This document shows, piece by piece, positions 8,561-19,301 of a stretch of 64,000 nt of DNA; within the stretch, counting starts at the first letter, position 1; each line of letters starts with the position of its first letter. The position numbers and the translations under genes were made by a program. A model generated the notes under the pieces. That model had not been told where the DNA came from. It was given only the letters and a program-made list of their open reading frames with translations, and made no database searches. The stretch is from Gallionella sp. Its GTDB lineage: Bacteria > Pseudomonadota > Gammaproteobacteria > Burkholderiales > Gallionellaceae. The stretch covers positions 23,940 to 87,939 of the forward strand of contig JADGRL010000006.1 of NCBI GenBank assembly GCA_017880865.1, written 5' to 3'.

Positions 8561-11257
8561 CTATAACTGATCCAGATAATTGTTCACGGCGGACATTTCC
8601 GCCTCGAAGCGGGGCAGCAACGCGGCCAGTTCTGCGGTCTGCCCCGCCTTGCCCGCCTGTTCCATTTCGGCGCACAACTCGCTCAAAGCCAGCGCGCCTA
8701 CCGAGCGCGCCAATGACTTGAGTTTATGCGCCGCAGCAACACCTGCCGTATTACCTGTCGCGCAGGCAGTGCGCAGTTCCGTCGCAATTTTATCCGCACT
8801 GATGCGGAAGCCTTTCAGGAACTCGGCTATGGTCGCCTTATCGTCGCCTATTAATGCCTTGAGCACGTTCACGTCAACCGGCACGGACTCGGCGGTAACG
8901 GGCAGCCATTTTTCCAGCATCGCTTTCAGGTTGGCCAGTTGCACCGGCTTGCTCAGATAATCATCCATGCCAACTTCGCGACAGTGCTCGGCCTCGCCCT
9001 TGAGGGCATTGGCGGTGAAGGCGATGATAGTTGTGCGTGGTTTGCCGGCTTCACGGGTCTTTACCTCACTGGCTCGTATGGCAGCAGTCAGCTCATAGCC
9101 GTCCATCTCCGGCATGTGCAGGTCGGTGAGCAGCAGACGGTAATCGCCGCTTTGCCACAGTTCCAGCGCCTCGCGGCCATTGCCTGCGATGTCTGCCGTT
9201 TGGCCGAGCAACTTGAGCTGTTGCAGGATGACTTTCTGGTTGATCTCATTGTCTTCGGCGATCAGGATCAAGCGGCCCTGCTGGCGCGCCTCTGCGCGCG
9301 ACAACGGTGTGGGCGTCTTCCCGGTGCCATCGGGCAGGACGCTCAGGTCTTGCTTCTTGATTCGTCCGGCGGCAATCAAAACCGCCTCCAGAAATGCTTT
9401 GCGGTGCATGACCTCTGCGTCCAGAGTAACCTGGTCGGCAGCTTCAACCCGGCACTGCCGGCGTTTGCCGCGCCCGATGATAACGAAACGAACATCCAGT
9501 CCGGTTCGGGTGCTTGCAGCAGTGCGTAATCCATCCAGTAGCGAATTGAATTGCGGCGAGTTGGCGTCCGGTGTGTCGATGACCACGACGCACAATCCGG
9601 GCTGGCGGCGATCTATCCATTGCCGGGCGGCCGCAACGTCTTCTGCTTGCTCGACTGGCGCGCCGTCATGCGCGAGATAAGCGGCCATGTCCCCAGCCAT
9701 GCTGTCCGCGCCGCCCACCACCAGGCAGCACAGTCCGGCGACCGGCGAGGGTGGTTTATCGACGTCGGGTTTTTCCATCGGCAGCGCGAACGGCAGGCGC
9801 ACAGTGAACACGGCGCCCTTGCCCGGTTCGCTCTGCACAGCGATTTCGCCGCCCATCATCTCCACCAACTGGCGGCAGATGGCCAGCCCCAGCCCGCTGC
9901 CGCCAAAATTCCGGGTGGTGGACGTGTCGGCCTGGGTGAAGGGAGTAAACAGCCGTGCCTGGGTTTCCGCATCAATGCCGATGCCGTTGTCGGACACGCG
10001 AAACTCCAGCTGGATTTGTTTAACATCGCGAAGCGATTCATTCGCCTCCCCGCCCGCAATCGGGAGAAGATTGAGGAGAGGTAAACGGCTCTGCCCGTCT
10101 GCTGTACCTTCAGCCAACAGGGCGCGCACCGACACCTGTGCTTTTCGACCCTGTCCGCTGGAAAATTTGATGGCGTTGTTCGCCAGGTTGACCAGTATCT
10201 GGCGCAGCCGACCGGGGTCGCCGAGTACCCGTGTGGGCAGGGACGGATCGGTGAACAGGTTCAGCTCCACCTCTTTTTTCAGAGCCAGATGATCCAGTGT
10301 TTCGCATACTCCCTCCACCACGTTGGCGATATTCATTGGCAGGCTTTCAATCTGCAACTTGCCTACTTCAATCTTGGAGAAATCGAGAATGTCGTCAATC
10401 ACGGCAAGCAGAGCATATGCCGAGTCGTGGATAATATTGCTCATTTCCATCTGTTGGGGATTAAGGCTGCTCAATTGCAGCACGTCTATCATGCCGATCA
10501 CGCCGTTCATCGGTGTGCGTATTTCGTGACTCATCGCGGCGAGGAAATTCGACTTCGCCTTGTTGGCTTGCTCGGCATCACGCCGTGCCTGCTCGAGATC
10601 GGCCATGTTGCGCAGCCGCACCAACCCATCTTGTTCGAGGCGACGGTTGGCTTCACCCAGTGTGATGTTGAGCTGTTGCAACTCATTCTTTGCGCGGCTC
10701 AGATCTTCATTTCGCTGGATGGCGGCGTCATAGGTGGAGAGCAATAGGTTGAGTATCTGCAAACGGTCGGACGCGATGAAATGCTTCTGCCCCTTGAAGA
10801 ATATTTCCACTCCCATGCCCGCTTGGTCGGTCTGGCGCATTTCGGTGTTCAGCAGCAAGAACTTCACGCGATTCAGCAGGTATTGGTCGTCATAGGGTTT
10901 GAGGATGAAGTTGTCCGCGCCGCACTCCAGCCCTCGAATCACGTCCTGCGCATCGGAAAGCGTGGTGACCAGAATGACCGGTACATCCTTCAATTTTTTA
11001 TCGGACTTGATCGCCTTGCACAATTCGTAGCCGTCCATTTCCGGCATCATGATGTCGCTGATTAGCAGAGTAGGTTTTTGCGCCTGTGCTGCTTGAAGAG
11101 CCAGCTTGCCGTTGGCCGCAATGGTTACCTGATAACCGTGCTGCTCGAGCATAAAACCGAGTTGCTCGGCCTGGGTGCGGCTGTCTTCTGCGATGAGTAT
11201 TGTAGGTGTGATAAGAGTGTGATCGCCATTTTTCTTGTCCTGCTCCTCGGATTTCAT
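8561..11257 (-). CDS. Hybrid sensor histidine kinase (REC-HisKA-HATPase-pseudoREC-REC-Hpt)
   Basis: An 898-residue cytoplasmic hybrid kinase with no membrane segment. The order is: receiver at ~18-135 (Asp68), linker and coiled coil at ~170-235, HisKA with His244 ([14 protein letters not shown]), and HATPase at ~340-490 ([16 protein letters not shown]). A degenerate receiver-like domain lies at ~505-630, then a true receiver (Asp712 in [12 protein letters not shown]) and a C-terminal Hpt (His844 in [11 protein letters not shown]). The start at 11257 has a good AAGGGG site. It is a close paralogue of the kinase at 19302-22547, and the last receiver is nearly identical. Lying between cheB and the REC-EAL genes, it probably passes phosphate to one of those regulators through the Hpt. 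That partner is inferred. Confidence 0.9.
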   Translation of the reverse strand: MKSEEQDKKNGDHTLITPTILIAEDSRTQAEQLGFMLEQHGYQVTIAANGKLALQAAQAQKPTLLISDIMMPEMDGYELCKAIKSDKKLKDVPVILVTTLSDAQDVIRGLECGADNFILKPYDDQYLLNRVKFLLLNTEMRQTDQAGMGVEIFFKGQKHFIASDRLQILNLLLSTYDAAIQRNEDLSRAKNELQQLNITLGEANRRLEQDGLVRLRNMADLEQARRDAEQANKAKSNFLAAMSHEIRTPMNGVIGMIDVLQLSSLNPQQMEMSNIIHDSAYALLAVIDDILDFSKIEVGKLQIESLPMNIANVVEGVCETLDHLALKKEVELNLFTDPSLPTRVLGDPGRLRQILVNLANNAIKFSSGQGRKAQVSVRALLAEGTADGQSRLPLLNLLPIAGGEANESLRDVKQIQLEFRVSDNGIGIDAETQARLFTPFTQADTSTTRNFGGSGLGLAICRQLVEMMGGEIAVQSEPGKGAVFTVRLPFALPMEKPDVDKPPSPVAGLCCLVVGGADSMAGDMAAYLAHDGAPVEQAEDVAAARQWIDRRQPGLCVVVIDTPDANSPQFNSLLDGLRTAASTRTGLDVRFVIIGRGKRRQCRVEAADQVTLDAEVMHRKAFLEAVLIAAGRIKKQDLSVLPDGTGKTPTPLSRAEARQQGRLILIAEDNEINQKVILQQLKLLGQTADIAGNGREALELWQSGDYRLLLTDLHMPEMDGYELTAAIRASEVKTREAGKPRTTIIAFTANALKGEAEHCREVGMDDYLSKPVQLANLKAMLEKWLPVTAESVPVDVNVLKALIGDDKATIAEFLKGFRISADKIATELRTACATGNTAGVAAAHKLKSLARSVGALALSELCAEMEQAGKAGQTAELAALLPRFEAEMSAVNNYLDQL

Positions 11258-11327
11258 TGCTGGTTCCCCTTCTTTGAATTGTTGTCTGCCCAACACGCCG
11301 GGCTGTTATTCCATTTCGCAATCAATC

Positions 11328-11391
11328 GTAGGAGCCCGATTTATCGGGCGATTTTGTGGCCAAGCTATCGCGCAATGAATTGCGCTCCTAC
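11328..11391. repeat. Composite palindromic intergenic repeat (REP-like)
   Basis: A 64-bp element bounded by the inverted ends GTAGGAG and CTCCTAC. It contains two inner hairpins, GCCCGATTTATCGGGC and GCGCAATGAATTGCGC. It lies between the second hybrid kinase and cheB and overlaps the cheB stop codon (11388-11390). The form is that of dispersed REP/BIME-type elements. It may also act as an mRNA 3' structure. Confidence 0.7.
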
Positions 11392-12455
11392 ATTCCAGAT
11401 TTGCCATTTGCCAAACTCATCAGCACGGCGGCAATTTTGTCCGGTGCCAGAATAAACGTCGCCGCATTCAGCTTGATCGCCTCGCCCGGCATGCCGTGTA
11501 CCACCGAGCTATCCTTATCCTGGGCAAAAGTGATTGATCCTTTTTCCTTCAACAGCCGCAGTTCCTCGGCGCCATCGCGCCCCATGCCGGTAAGCAGACC
11601 AGCGACAGCGTCGCCGCCATACACGGCGGCAAGCGAGCGGAACAAATAAGAGACGGAGGGGCGCAGCCCGTTTTCCGGCTCGTCATGGGTGAGAACGATT
11701 TTTCCGCCTTGCTCCACCTTCATCTGACACTCATCGGGCGCGACATAGACGTGGCCGGGCAACATGGTCTCGCCGTGCATGGCCACTTGCACCGGCAGGA
11801 CGGACGACTGTGCCAGCCATTCGACGAAGGAGCTGATAAAGCCTGCCGCCATGTGCTGGACAATCAATACTGGCACAGGAAATTCTCTGGGCAGCATCGC
11901 CAGTATCGTCTGCAACACGGGTGGCCCGCCGGTCGAGGCACCTATCGCGATCACTTTTATTTTGACCCTTTCTTGCTTACCCGCCAGCGCCACCGGGGGC
12001 AAGACCGGCTCGCGCCGGGTCTGCGGCCAGCGCCGCACCACCTTTACTTCCGACATCAGCTTCACTGTTTGCACCAGTTCCTTCGCGGTGGTTTCATGGT
12101 CCGGGTGGCCGATGCCGGCCGGACGTATGAGTACGGCCAAAGCTCCCGCTTCCATGGCGCGGAATGTCTTGGTATTTTCGTGCGCATCCGTGCTCCCGCT
12201 GACGATCACGATGGGGATCGGGTCGGTTTCCATGATGCGGCGCGTCGCCTCCAGCCCATCCATTTTCGGCATGTGAATGTCCATCGTGATCACATCGGGG
12301 CGATAGCGCTTCACAGCCTTGAGCGCTTCCTCACCATTGCCAGCACTGCCGACCACCTGTATGTCGGGATCGGAGTTAAGAATGTAAATGAGAAACTCGC
12401 GCACCACGGGAGAGTCTTCAACTACCAGTACTTTGATCAAAGGCTTTCCCTCCAT
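11388..12455 (-). CDS. cheB: Chemoreceptor glutamate methylesterase (CheB / WspF-like)
   Basis: A 355-residue response regulator-methylesterase that removes methyl groups from chemoreceptor glutamates, giving adaptation. The receiver has Asp59 (DVITMDIHMPKMDG). The C-terminal esterase has the catalytic Ser174 (GASTGG), His201 (VQHM) and Asp294 (GMGRDGAEEL). It lies 27 bp downstream of the CheA-like gene on the same strand, in the position WspF occupies in Wsp systems. The stop codon lies in a palindromic repeat, so the very C-terminus may have been changed by insertion of the element. Confidence 0.94.
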   Translation of the reverse strand: MEGKPLIKVLVVEDSPVVREFLIYILNSDPDIQVVGSAGNGEEALKAVKRYRPDVITMDIHMPKMDGLEATRRIMETDPIPIVIVSGSTDAHENTKTFRAMEAGALAVLIRPAGIGHPDHETTAKELVQTVKLMSEVKVVRRWPQTRREPVLPPVALAGKQERVKIKVIAIGASTGGPPVLQTILAMLPREFPVPVLIVQHMAAGFISSFVEWLAQSSVLPVQVAMHGETMLPGHVYVAPDECQMKVEQGGKIVLTHDEPENGLRPSVSYLFRSLAAVYGGDAVAGLLTGMGRDGAEELRLLKEKGSITFAQDKDSSVVHGMPGEAIKLNAATFILAPDKIAAVLMSLANGKSGM

Positions 12456-12482
12456 TTATGTTCGCAGCTCGTAGCTTCATGT

Positions 12483-14915
12483 TCAAATCAGCCGCCGGAC
12501 AACTTCGAGCAGATTGCTCTGATCGAAACTGCTTTTCACAATATAGGCATTGGCACCGACATCGATGCCGCGTTCGCGGTGCTCGCGCGATTCCAGCGCC
12601 GTCACCAGTACCACCGGCAATCCGGCAAACTGTTTATCCGCGCGCACCTTGACTGTCAGATCGAAGCCGTCCATACGCGGCATTTCCACGTCTGACACGA
12701 TCAGATCGAACGTCCCGGTCTTGAGTGTCGTGTAAGCATCAACCCCATCCACCGCAGTCGTGACAACGTAACCTGCCGATTCGAGGATGTTCTTGAGCAA
12801 TGCTCTCGAGGTAATCGAGTCTTCCACCACCAGGATGGACTGCGTTGCCGCCGCTTCAAATTTATCGGCGGCGAATTTCTCGGTGACAAAGGGCGAGGGC
12901 GAAGCTGCAGCCCGATTCACCGCAGATTTCAACAAATCAGGCACATTGAGTACCGCGACCACTTGACCTGTTCCCAGCACACTCGCCCCAATGATGTTGC
13001 GCACGCGAGAGAGCTGTCGGCCCAGCGTCTTGACCAGCACTTCCTGCTCACCCAGAATCTCGTCCACCCGGAACGCCACATGCTGGTGACCGGTACCGAG
13101 AACAACCACCTGTGCCTGCTCCGGCACTTTATCTGTTGCGCTCTGGCGCGGCAGTTCTAGCACATCGCCGAGACTGACCAGCGCTATGGCCTGTCCATCG
13201 AGCGAAATCGTTGCGCGATTTTCCACCGTCATGATGTCTTGTTGAACCACCCGCGTCACGCGCTCGACGCTGAGCGCGGGGATGATGAAGCAATGTACCC
13301 CGACGCGAACCAGCACACCTCGAAATGTGGATAGCATCAGCGGCAGCGTGATACGGAAGGTTGTACTGCTCCCATTTGTCAAACCATCGCTGCCGGACTC
13401 AAGGGCTACGACACCACCGAGGTGCTCGACTTTTTCCCGCACGATGGCAAGCCCAAGCCCGCGTCCCGAGATGTCCGTGATGATCTGGCTGGTGGAAAGA
13501 CCAGAATGAAAAATGAGCGCCTGTGCCTCCTGTTCATTCAATTTTTCCGCCTCCTCGGCAGAAACGAGACCGAGCTTGAGCGCCGCCGCTTTCACCTTGG
13601 CAGCGTCGATGCCCGCGCCGTCATCGGCAACCAGAATCTCGATTTTTCCGCCGTCTTTTTGCGCAATGGAAACGGTGATGGTTCCTTGCGGCGGCTTGCC
13701 CTTGGCCTGCCGGATGGCCGGCTGCTCGATGCCGTGATCGATGCAATTTCGCAGCAGGTGCATCAGCGGATCCTTGATCTCTTCCAGCGTACGCCGGTCG
13801 ATTTCAATTTCGCCGCCCTGGATCACCAGCTCCACCTGCTTGATCTGATCGCGGGCAAGCTCGCGGGCGAAACGCGGAAAAATTTCGAGCAGCAAAGAAA
13901 ACGGCAGCAGGTTCATTTCCTTCACGTCATGCAAGAGGTTATCGCTCATGCCTGCCAAAGCGCGCCGGTCATGCGCGGCAAACTTGCTCAAGCGCAGCAG
14001 CCGTTCTTCCAGTGTATGCATAAACAGCTGTTCGGCTTCCAGATGCTCCAGCAGCTTGGGTAGTGCTTGTGTCAGAAGTTCTGGCAGCCCTCCGACAGCG
14101 CCCTTGTCTCCTGTTTCGACGTAGCGCTCGATCAACTGCAGCACGGGCCGCATGCGTGCCCGCTGTTTTTTCCAGGTTGTGAAAGAGGCCGTGACCTCGC
14201 GCAACTCCTTGGCGCGCTGAGCCGAGGCCAGCCGTGGGGCCAGCAGCTCCTCGACCTGCCGCATTACCGCATCGAGCTTCTGCGTGGAAACCCTGACTGT
14301 CCCGTTTGGGAGGATCGGAGCGACGCTGTGAGATGGCGTCGGCGCAGGTGTGACAACCGCTGTGACAACCGCTGCGGTCGTTTCAGTAGTCACTATGTCC
14401 GAGGGCACGAGGAGCGCGATTGGAGTCTGTTGTACCGACGGCATCGTTTGAACGGCTGCGGGCAGTGTCGCCGAAAATTGGCTTGCCTCAGACGGGAAAA
14501 ACGACCCCTGTAAAGCATCAGTGAGCCGCCGGGTCAATGATGCAATCACCGTCGTCCCTGCCATAGTCATCGCCGCCCCTTCCGTCGAGAGGAGCTTGCC
14601 AAGATCATCAATCGCCTCCTGCATCAGGTCGAATAGCGGCGGGGAAACGGCGAGTCGCTTGCCTTTCAGTGCCGCGAACACGCCCTCCAGCGACTGGCAA
14701 ACCAACTCGACCTCCTTGAAGTTTACCGCCCGCGCGGCACCCTTCAGGCTGTGCGCATCGCGAAACACGGTCTCGACGATTTCCGCATACCTATCTGCCG
14801 CAGGACTATTTTTTAATTCGATCAGCCCCGCCGACATCAGTTTAAGATGTTCGTCCGCCTCGACCTTGAAGATCGCGAGCAGTCTTTTCTGGAAGTCATC
14901 GTTTTGTTTGGTCAT
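12483..14915 (-). CDS. cheA: CheA-type hybrid histidine kinase with C-terminal receiver (WspE-like)
   Basis: An 810-residue chemosensory kinase. The N-terminal Hpt carries His55 (FRDAHSLKGAARA). A variable Ala/Thr/Pro-rich linker follows at ~130-205, with no clear P2 domain. Then come the dimerisation region, the HATPase (LRNCIDHGIE, ADDGAGID, GRGLGLAI), a CheW-like regulatory domain at ~520-650, and a C-terminal receiver with Asp742 (VSDVEMPRMDG). The Hpt-HATPase-CheW-REC order is that of WspE and other non-flagellar chemosensory kinases. It sits between the MCP and cheB. It should autophosphorylate under receptor control and pass phosphate to the CheB receiver and, by inference, to the REC-EAL proteins. 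Confidence 0.93.
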   Translation of the reverse strand: MTKQNDDFQKRLLAIFKVEADEHLKLMSAGLIELKNSPAADRYAEIVETVFRDAHSLKGAARAVNFKEVELVCQSLEGVFAALKGKRLAVSPPLFDLMQEAIDDLGKLLSTEGAAMTMAGTTVIASLTRRLTDALQGSFFPSEASQFSATLPAAVQTMPSVQQTPIALLVPSDIVTTETTAAVVTAVVTPAPTPSHSVAPILPNGTVRVSTQKLDAVMRQVEELLAPRLASAQRAKELREVTASFTTWKKQRARMRPVLQLIERYVETGDKGAVGGLPELLTQALPKLLEHLEAEQLFMHTLEERLLRLSKFAAHDRRALAGMSDNLLHDVKEMNLLPFSLLLEIFPRFARELARDQIKQVELVIQGGEIEIDRRTLEEIKDPLMHLLRNCIDHGIEQPAIRQAKGKPPQGTITVSIAQKDGGKIEILVADDGAGIDAAKVKAAALKLGLVSAEEAEKLNEQEAQALIFHSGLSTSQIITDISGRGLGLAIVREKVEHLGGVVALESGSDGLTNGSSTTFRITLPLMLSTFRGVLVRVGVHCFIIPALSVERVTRVVQQDIMTVENRATISLDGQAIALVSLGDVLELPRQSATDKVPEQAQVVVLGTGHQHVAFRVDEILGEQEVLVKTLGRQLSRVRNIIGASVLGTGQVVAVLNVPDLLKSAVNRAAASPSPFVTEKFAADKFEAAATQSILVVEDSITSRALLKNILESAGYVVTTAVDGVDAYTTLKTGTFDLIVSDVEMPRMDGFDLTVKVRADKQFAGLPVVLVTALESREHRERGIDVGANAYIVKSSFDQSNLLEVVRRLI

Positions 14916-14963
14916 GGTTCGAGCTGCAAATATTTTAATTTACAAAAACTGCGATGCGCGAAG

Positions 14964-16427
14964 TCATGCGACCTTGCCTCCGATCAGGTCACTCAGCTTC
15001 CGCCCCAGTTCATGCAGGCTCTGTGCGGCGACCTTGGACTGCCCGGTACCGGCAACGTTCTGCGCGCTGGCTTGCTTGATATTTTCCATAGCCTGCGCCA
15101 CTTGATCCATGCCCACCATCTGCTGCTGGCTCGAAGCCGCAATTTGCGTGGCCGCCTGCGCCGCCTCAACGACGCTGTCAGAAAGCTGCCGGATAGCTTC
15201 GCCGGTCTCGGTCGTTTGTTTCACCCCGGCTTGCACCGTCTTGCTGCCCTGCTCGGTGGCCAGCACCGCAGCGCTGGTCGCCCGCTGGATGTCGCCGAGT
15301 AGCGTGCGCACCTGGGCAGTCGCCTGTTTGGATTGTTCCGCCAGGCTCTTGACCTCTTGCGCGACGACCGCAAAACCTTTGCCCTGCTCGCCCGCCTTCG
15401 CCGCCTCAATCGCGGCATTCACAGCAAGCAGATTGGATTGCTCGGCCAGATCGTTGACGGTTGCGATGATCTCGCCGATGGACTGGCTTTGCTCGGACAG
15501 CCGCACGATGCTCTCTGCAATGGATTCCATTTGCTCCTGAATGCGCTGCATGCCGACAATCGCTTCCTCCACCGATTGCCGCCCAGTCAAAGAAACCTGC
15601 GAGGCTTTCTGCGCGATATCGGAAACAGAACGCGCCTTCTGGCTAGACAACTGCGCCGTCTGCTTCACTTCTTCCACCGTCGCGGTAGTCTCGCTCACTG
15701 CACTCGCCGTCTCGGCAGAACCGGCGGCCACTTGAGTCGTCGTGGCAAGAATCTGGGCAGAAGAGACAGAGAGTTGATTAATGCTTTCGCGAAGTTGGCG
15801 AGTAATGATGCGGGTGATCCAGAAACCAACCAGAACCAATAGTGCAAAAGCGAGCGGTATGCCATAAACAATGACAGAAATCGTAATATTTGAACTCGTC
15901 ATTACCTCGTTATTACGCCGCTCCAATAACATCCTTTCCTCATTATCCATATCGACGATTAGCTTCCGGATACTATCCATTGCCTTCTTTCCGTTATCCG
16001 TCCGTACCACCTTTACCGCAGCATCCAATCCTTTAGTTTTTCGCAAATCAATCGTTTCCTTAAGCTCGGAAAGTTTGGCTGCAATCAGGGGGTCAAGAGC
16101 CACGAGCCGCTGCTGCTGGTTTGGGTTATCCGAGGTCAACCCCTTGAGATGCTGCATGGTTTGATTAACGTCTGATATCCCAGCCTGGTATGGATCGAGA
16201 TAACGATCTTTTCCAGTTATGATATAGCCTCGTTGACCAGTCTCGGCATCCTTCAATGTGGAAAGCACCTCTTTCAGATTTTCGAGTACTTGGTAGGAAT
16301 GTGCTTTCATCTGTGCGGCATCGATGAGTGTGGTCGTGTTCCGGTATGAGAACACGCCAATGACAACTAGAATAACTATCGCCAGAGCGTAACCCGCGCC
16401 AATTTTTGTTCCAATAGACCATTTCAT
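14964..16427 (-). CDS. Methyl-accepting chemoreceptor with CHASE3 sensor (WspA-like)
   Basis: A 487-residue inner-membrane receptor. A first membrane helix (residues ~11-29) is followed by a periplasmic CHASE3-type helical domain ([20 protein letters not shown]). A second helix ([23 protein letters not shown] region) is near 185-210. The cytoplasmic MCP signalling domain has the hairpin tip around [21 protein letters not shown] see no clear HAMP domain, only a short linker. The start at 16427 has a strong AAGGAG site, unlike the in-frame start six codons upstream. It is the only receptor in the cluster and should form arrays with the two CheW proteins and the CheA hybrid. CHASE3 ligands are unknown, and surface or envelope stress is a guess from Wsp. 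Confidence 0.92.
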   Translation of the reverse strand: MKWSIGTKIGAGYALAIVILVVIGVFSYRNTTTLIDAAQMKAHSYQVLENLKEVLSTLKDAETGQRGYIITGKDRYLDPYQAGISDVNQTMQHLKGLTSDNPNQQQRLVALDPLIAAKLSELKETIDLRKTKGLDAAVKVVRTDNGKKAMDSIRKLIVDMDNEERMLLERRNNEVMTSSNITISVIVYGIPLAFALLVLVGFWITRIITRQLRESINQLSVSSAQILATTTQVAAGSAETASAVSETTATVEEVKQTAQLSSQKARSVSDIAQKASQVSLTGRQSVEEAIVGMQRIQEQMESIAESIVRLSEQSQSIGEIIATVNDLAEQSNLLAVNAAIEAAKAGEQGKGFAVVAQEVKSLAEQSKQATAQVRTLLGDIQRATSAAVLATEQGSKTVQAGVKQTTETGEAIRQLSDSVVEAAQAATQIAASSQQQMVGMDQVAQAMENIKQASAQNVAGTGQSKVAAQSLHELGRKLSDLIGGKVA

Positions 16428-16472
16428 TTTTATTCTCCTTGTCATTCTGTCAAACTTGAACCTAAATATTTC

Positions 16473-17096
16473 CTATCCCTTCACCTGTTCCTGCACGATA
16501 AGCTTCTCGTCGCTCAAAAGTTTTTCAGCATCGAGGATGACCACGCGCTCCGCAGTCACCCCTAGCAAATAATTTTCGCGTATGCCCGTCAGCGTCGGCA
16601 GGGATGGCTGAATATCGGCGCGCAGAATACGGCGCACGCCGCTTATCGCATCGGCCACAATGCCGAATACCATGCCTCCAGATTCGAGCACAATCAACTT
16701 ATTAAGGTCAGTCAATCCTTTTTCGGGGAGATCGAAAAATTTCTTGATGTCGATGATAGAAAGTATCTCGCCGCGCACATTGACGATGCCGAGTACAAAG
16801 GCCGGAGTGCAGGGGAGCGGTGTAAACTCTTCCAGCGGATGGACCTCGCGAACGTACTCTGATGCGATGGCGTAGCGCTCATGGGCGAGGAAAAATTCAA
16901 TGACCTCGATTGTTGCGTCGGCGGTATCCGCTGGCACGGCTTCACGGGCGAGTGTCTGTGCCCTTGCTTTCAAAATCCGTTGAGTATCCCCGGCAGTCGG
17001 TGCCCAGATACGCTCGATTGCGACACATGCCGTTTCCAGTCGTTTCTCTATTTCGCGCCAGTCGATGATCTTGTGGTTTTTTTGTGGGGTATTCAT
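16473..17096 (-). CDS. cheW: CheW-like adaptor with N-terminal extension (WspD-like)
   Basis: A 207-residue coupling protein. The CheW domain occupies roughly residues 65-205 (FFLAHERYAIASEYVREVHPLEEFTPLPCTP region, then NVRGEILSIIDIKKFF). It is preceded by about 60 residues including IDWREIEKRLETA, an extension typical of WspD rather than ordinary CheW. It lies 13 bp downstream of the CheR-TPR gene and 45 bp before the receptor. It should link the MCP to the CheA-like kinase. Having two CheW proteins around a CheR-TPR gene is the Wsp layout. Confidence 0.9.
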   Translation of the reverse strand: MNTPQKNHKIIDWREIEKRLETACVAIERIWAPTAGDTQRILKARAQTLAREAVPADTADATIEVIEFFLAHERYAIASEYVREVHPLEEFTPLPCTPAFVLGIVNVRGEILSIIDIKKFFDLPEKGLTDLNKLIVLESGGMVFGIVADAISGVRRILRADIQPSLPTLTGIRENYLLGVTAERVVILDAEKLLSDEKLIVQEQVKG

Positions 17097-17109
17097 GACG
17101 GTCTTCCTC

Positions 17110-18531
17110 TCAGACGTTTGCCGCAGCCTGCGGCAAACTTGCCAACAAGGACGTGACTATCTCGGCCAGCCGCCCAGCAGTCAGCCCATCCGCTTCAGGC
17201 AGGGTTTCATTCGGCGGGTGTTTGCGCAACAGCAGCAGCACATTGCCGAAATAGCGTTGCGCTTCGCGGTAGCGTCCCTGCGACTGATGCAGATTCCCCA
17301 AGGCAAAGTGGGCGAGCGCGAAATCGGGATCGAGATAGAGCGCGCGCATCAATGACTGTATCGCGCCATCATGCTGTCCCTGCTCCTGCAAAATAGTAGC
17401 GCTGAGATAATAGTGCGACGGGTTCAGCTTGTCAGCGGCGATGGCCTTTTCGCACCACGCCAGCGCCTCACTTAGCTGGCCCTGATCGGCGCAACTGCGC
17501 GCCATTCTGGACAGGACCTCACGCTCATCCTGCTGTGGGGCTGGTAACGGGTCGGCATGCGCCACGTGAATATCGGTAGCCGCTGGCACTGGCTGCATGA
17601 CCGGCGGCATCGGAAGTGCGACTTCGGTCTTCGCAAACAATGGCGGTCGCTGATGCTCGCTAACGCGTGACGTTGATTCTGTATTTTTCATCTTCCGATA
17701 CAGCACTGCCCTCGGAAACACAACCGGTGTGAACGAGGAAAGCAAACTATTTGACGCTTCCGTCAGACTGACAATTAACCACCCGCCGTCAACCAGCGCG
17801 CGGTGAAAATGATCGGCAACCTGCTTTGCGTGTTGCGCGGTGAAATACATCAGCACATTGCGGCAAAGAATCACATCCATCGCGCTGGTGTTGTTAGCCA
17901 GCGAGGGATAAATATCATCGGCAAAATTGAGATAGGAAAATGTCACCATCTTTTTAATACGGGGGTGTATCTCGAAACTCCCGTCCCCATTTTTGGTGAA
18001 ATAGTGCTCGCGCAGCCAGACCGGCGCATCGCGGAACGACCATTCGCCATATATTCCCAGCGCTGCCTTACGCAGAAACTTCGGGTTAAAGTCCGTCGCC
18101 AGAATGGTGATGTTCCAGTCGTTGAGATCGGGAATCAGTCTGTCGAGCAGTATCGCGAGGGTATAGGCTTCCTCGCCTGTGCTACAACCCGCACTCCAGA
18201 TACGCAAGCGCCGCTCATTCTGGCGGCGTGATTGCAACAGCATGGGGAGAATATGCTCCTCGAAAATCCCCAAGCTTTGCTTCTCCCGGAAAAAATAGGT
18301 TTCTCCGATGCTCAGGTGGCTGGCAAGAACCTCGTTCATCTGGCGTGTCAGCGGGGCTGACAATAGCCATTGTGCGCATGATTCCCGATCCGAGAAATTG
18401 AAATCCGGCGCTGCCGCCACAATCCCCCGCTCAAGATCAGTCCATCGTTCTGGCGGGAAGTGCAGACCCGTCTGAGTGGCGACCAATTCGCTCAGCCGTG
18501 ATAACAAATGAGGGGAAAGTGTGAGGCTCAT
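17110..18531 (-). CDS. cheR: CheR methyltransferase with TPR domain (WspC-like)
   Basis: A 473-residue SAM-dependent methyltransferase for chemoreceptor glutamates. The all-alpha N-terminal CheR domain (residues ~1-80) is followed by the catalytic domain with the SAM motif SAGCSTGEEAYTLAI near residue 113. A Pro/Ala-rich linker at ~290-330 leads to TPR repeats at ~330-440 (ALAWCEKAIAADKLNPSHYY, AIQSLMRALYLDPDFALAHF). The TPR fusion is characteristic of WspC-like proteins and probably mediates docking. It lies 8 bp downstream of the shorter cheW and 13 bp upstream of the longer one. Confidence 0.93.
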   Translation of the reverse strand: MSLTLSPHLLSRLSELVATQTGLHFPPERWTDLERGIVAAAPDFNFSDRESCAQWLLSAPLTRQMNEVLASHLSIGETYFFREKQSLGIFEEHILPMLLQSRRQNERRLRIWSAGCSTGEEAYTLAILLDRLIPDLNDWNITILATDFNPKFLRKAALGIYGEWSFRDAPVWLREHYFTKNGDGSFEIHPRIKKMVTFSYLNFADDIYPSLANNTSAMDVILCRNVLMYFTAQHAKQVADHFHRALVDGGWLIVSLTEASNSLLSSFTPVVFPRAVLYRKMKNTESTSRVSEHQRPPLFAKTEVALPMPPVMQPVPAATDIHVAHADPLPAPQQDEREVLSRMARSCADQGQLSEALAWCEKAIAADKLNPSHYYLSATILQEQGQHDGAIQSLMRALYLDPDFALAHFALGNLHQSQGRYREAQRYFGNVLLLLRKHPPNETLPEADGLTAGRLAEIVTSLLASLPQAAANV

Positions 18532-18539
18532 GTTTTGGC

Positions 18540-19043
18540 TCAGGGAGTTTCGAGCGTCCGGTTTTTCGGTATCTGGTTTTTACACGCGGGGGTTTCCAGC
18601 GCATGATCCAGAGAACTTTCTTCTTCCAGCGAAAGAAACCGATCCAGATCGTGGATCAGGATCAAGCCGTCGGTCAGTTTGACCACCCCTGCTACATACT
18701 CGACGCCTGGGACAATATTTTCTGTCGCAATCAAATTTTGCGCAGAACTTGAGATCACATCCATCACCGCATCCGCCACCAGTGCAACAGGCCGTCGTGC
18801 CGTGTGCGCGACAACCAGTTGGTCGGTCAGGATGATCTCCCGTTCTGGCAGGCCAAAACGCCTGCGCATATTGACGACTGGGATAACCTGCCCCTGAAAG
18901 TTGACCACCCCGAGTATGATGTCCGGCGCTTGCGGCAACGGAGTAATGGCTACCATGCGCACCACACGGTTTACCGCAGACAAAGGCAGCGCGTAGCGTT
19001 GGTCGTCCAGAATAAAAACGATGAGAAAATCAGTATCTTTCAT
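18540..19043 (-). CDS. cheW: CheW-like adaptor (WspB-like)
   Basis: A 167-residue single-domain coupling protein with standard CheW signatures (FILDDQRYALPLSAVNRVVR; VVNFQGQVIPVVNMRRRFG). It lies immediately upstream of the CheR-TPR gene (8 bp gap), the position of WspB. The start at 19043 begins directly before the CheW domain. A longer frame to 19109 exists, and neither start has a clear Shine-Dalgarno site. The C-terminus has about 25 extra polar residues beyond the CheW fold. The 258-bp stretch between this gene and the upstream kinase holds no supported gene. Confidence 0.88.
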   Translation of the reverse strand: MKDTDFLIVFILDDQRYALPLSAVNRVVRMVAITPLPQAPDIILGVVNFQGQVIPVVNMRRRFGLPEREIILTDQLVVAHTARRPVALVADAVMDVISSSAQNLIATENIVPGVEYVAGVVKLTDGLILIHDLDRFLSLEEESSLDHALETPACKNQIPKNRTLETP

Positions 19044-19301
19044 GGCGGCGTAGGGACGGTGTTCAGAGATTCCAAACAGACAATATCGATAATCACGATC
19101 CCAACGCAAAGGTGGGAAGGCCGGGAATCGACTTTTATCAGAAAAATCATTCTCATCGCGGTAACTCCAGTGAGTTTTTATTTTTTATCCGCCATCAACA
19201 TAAACCGCGAACAATGGACAGTATCTACGCCCCCGAAGCTAACATCTCCCATCGCCTATGTTCGGTGCGCTACCGAACATAGGCCAAGCTGAACCACGCT
19301 T

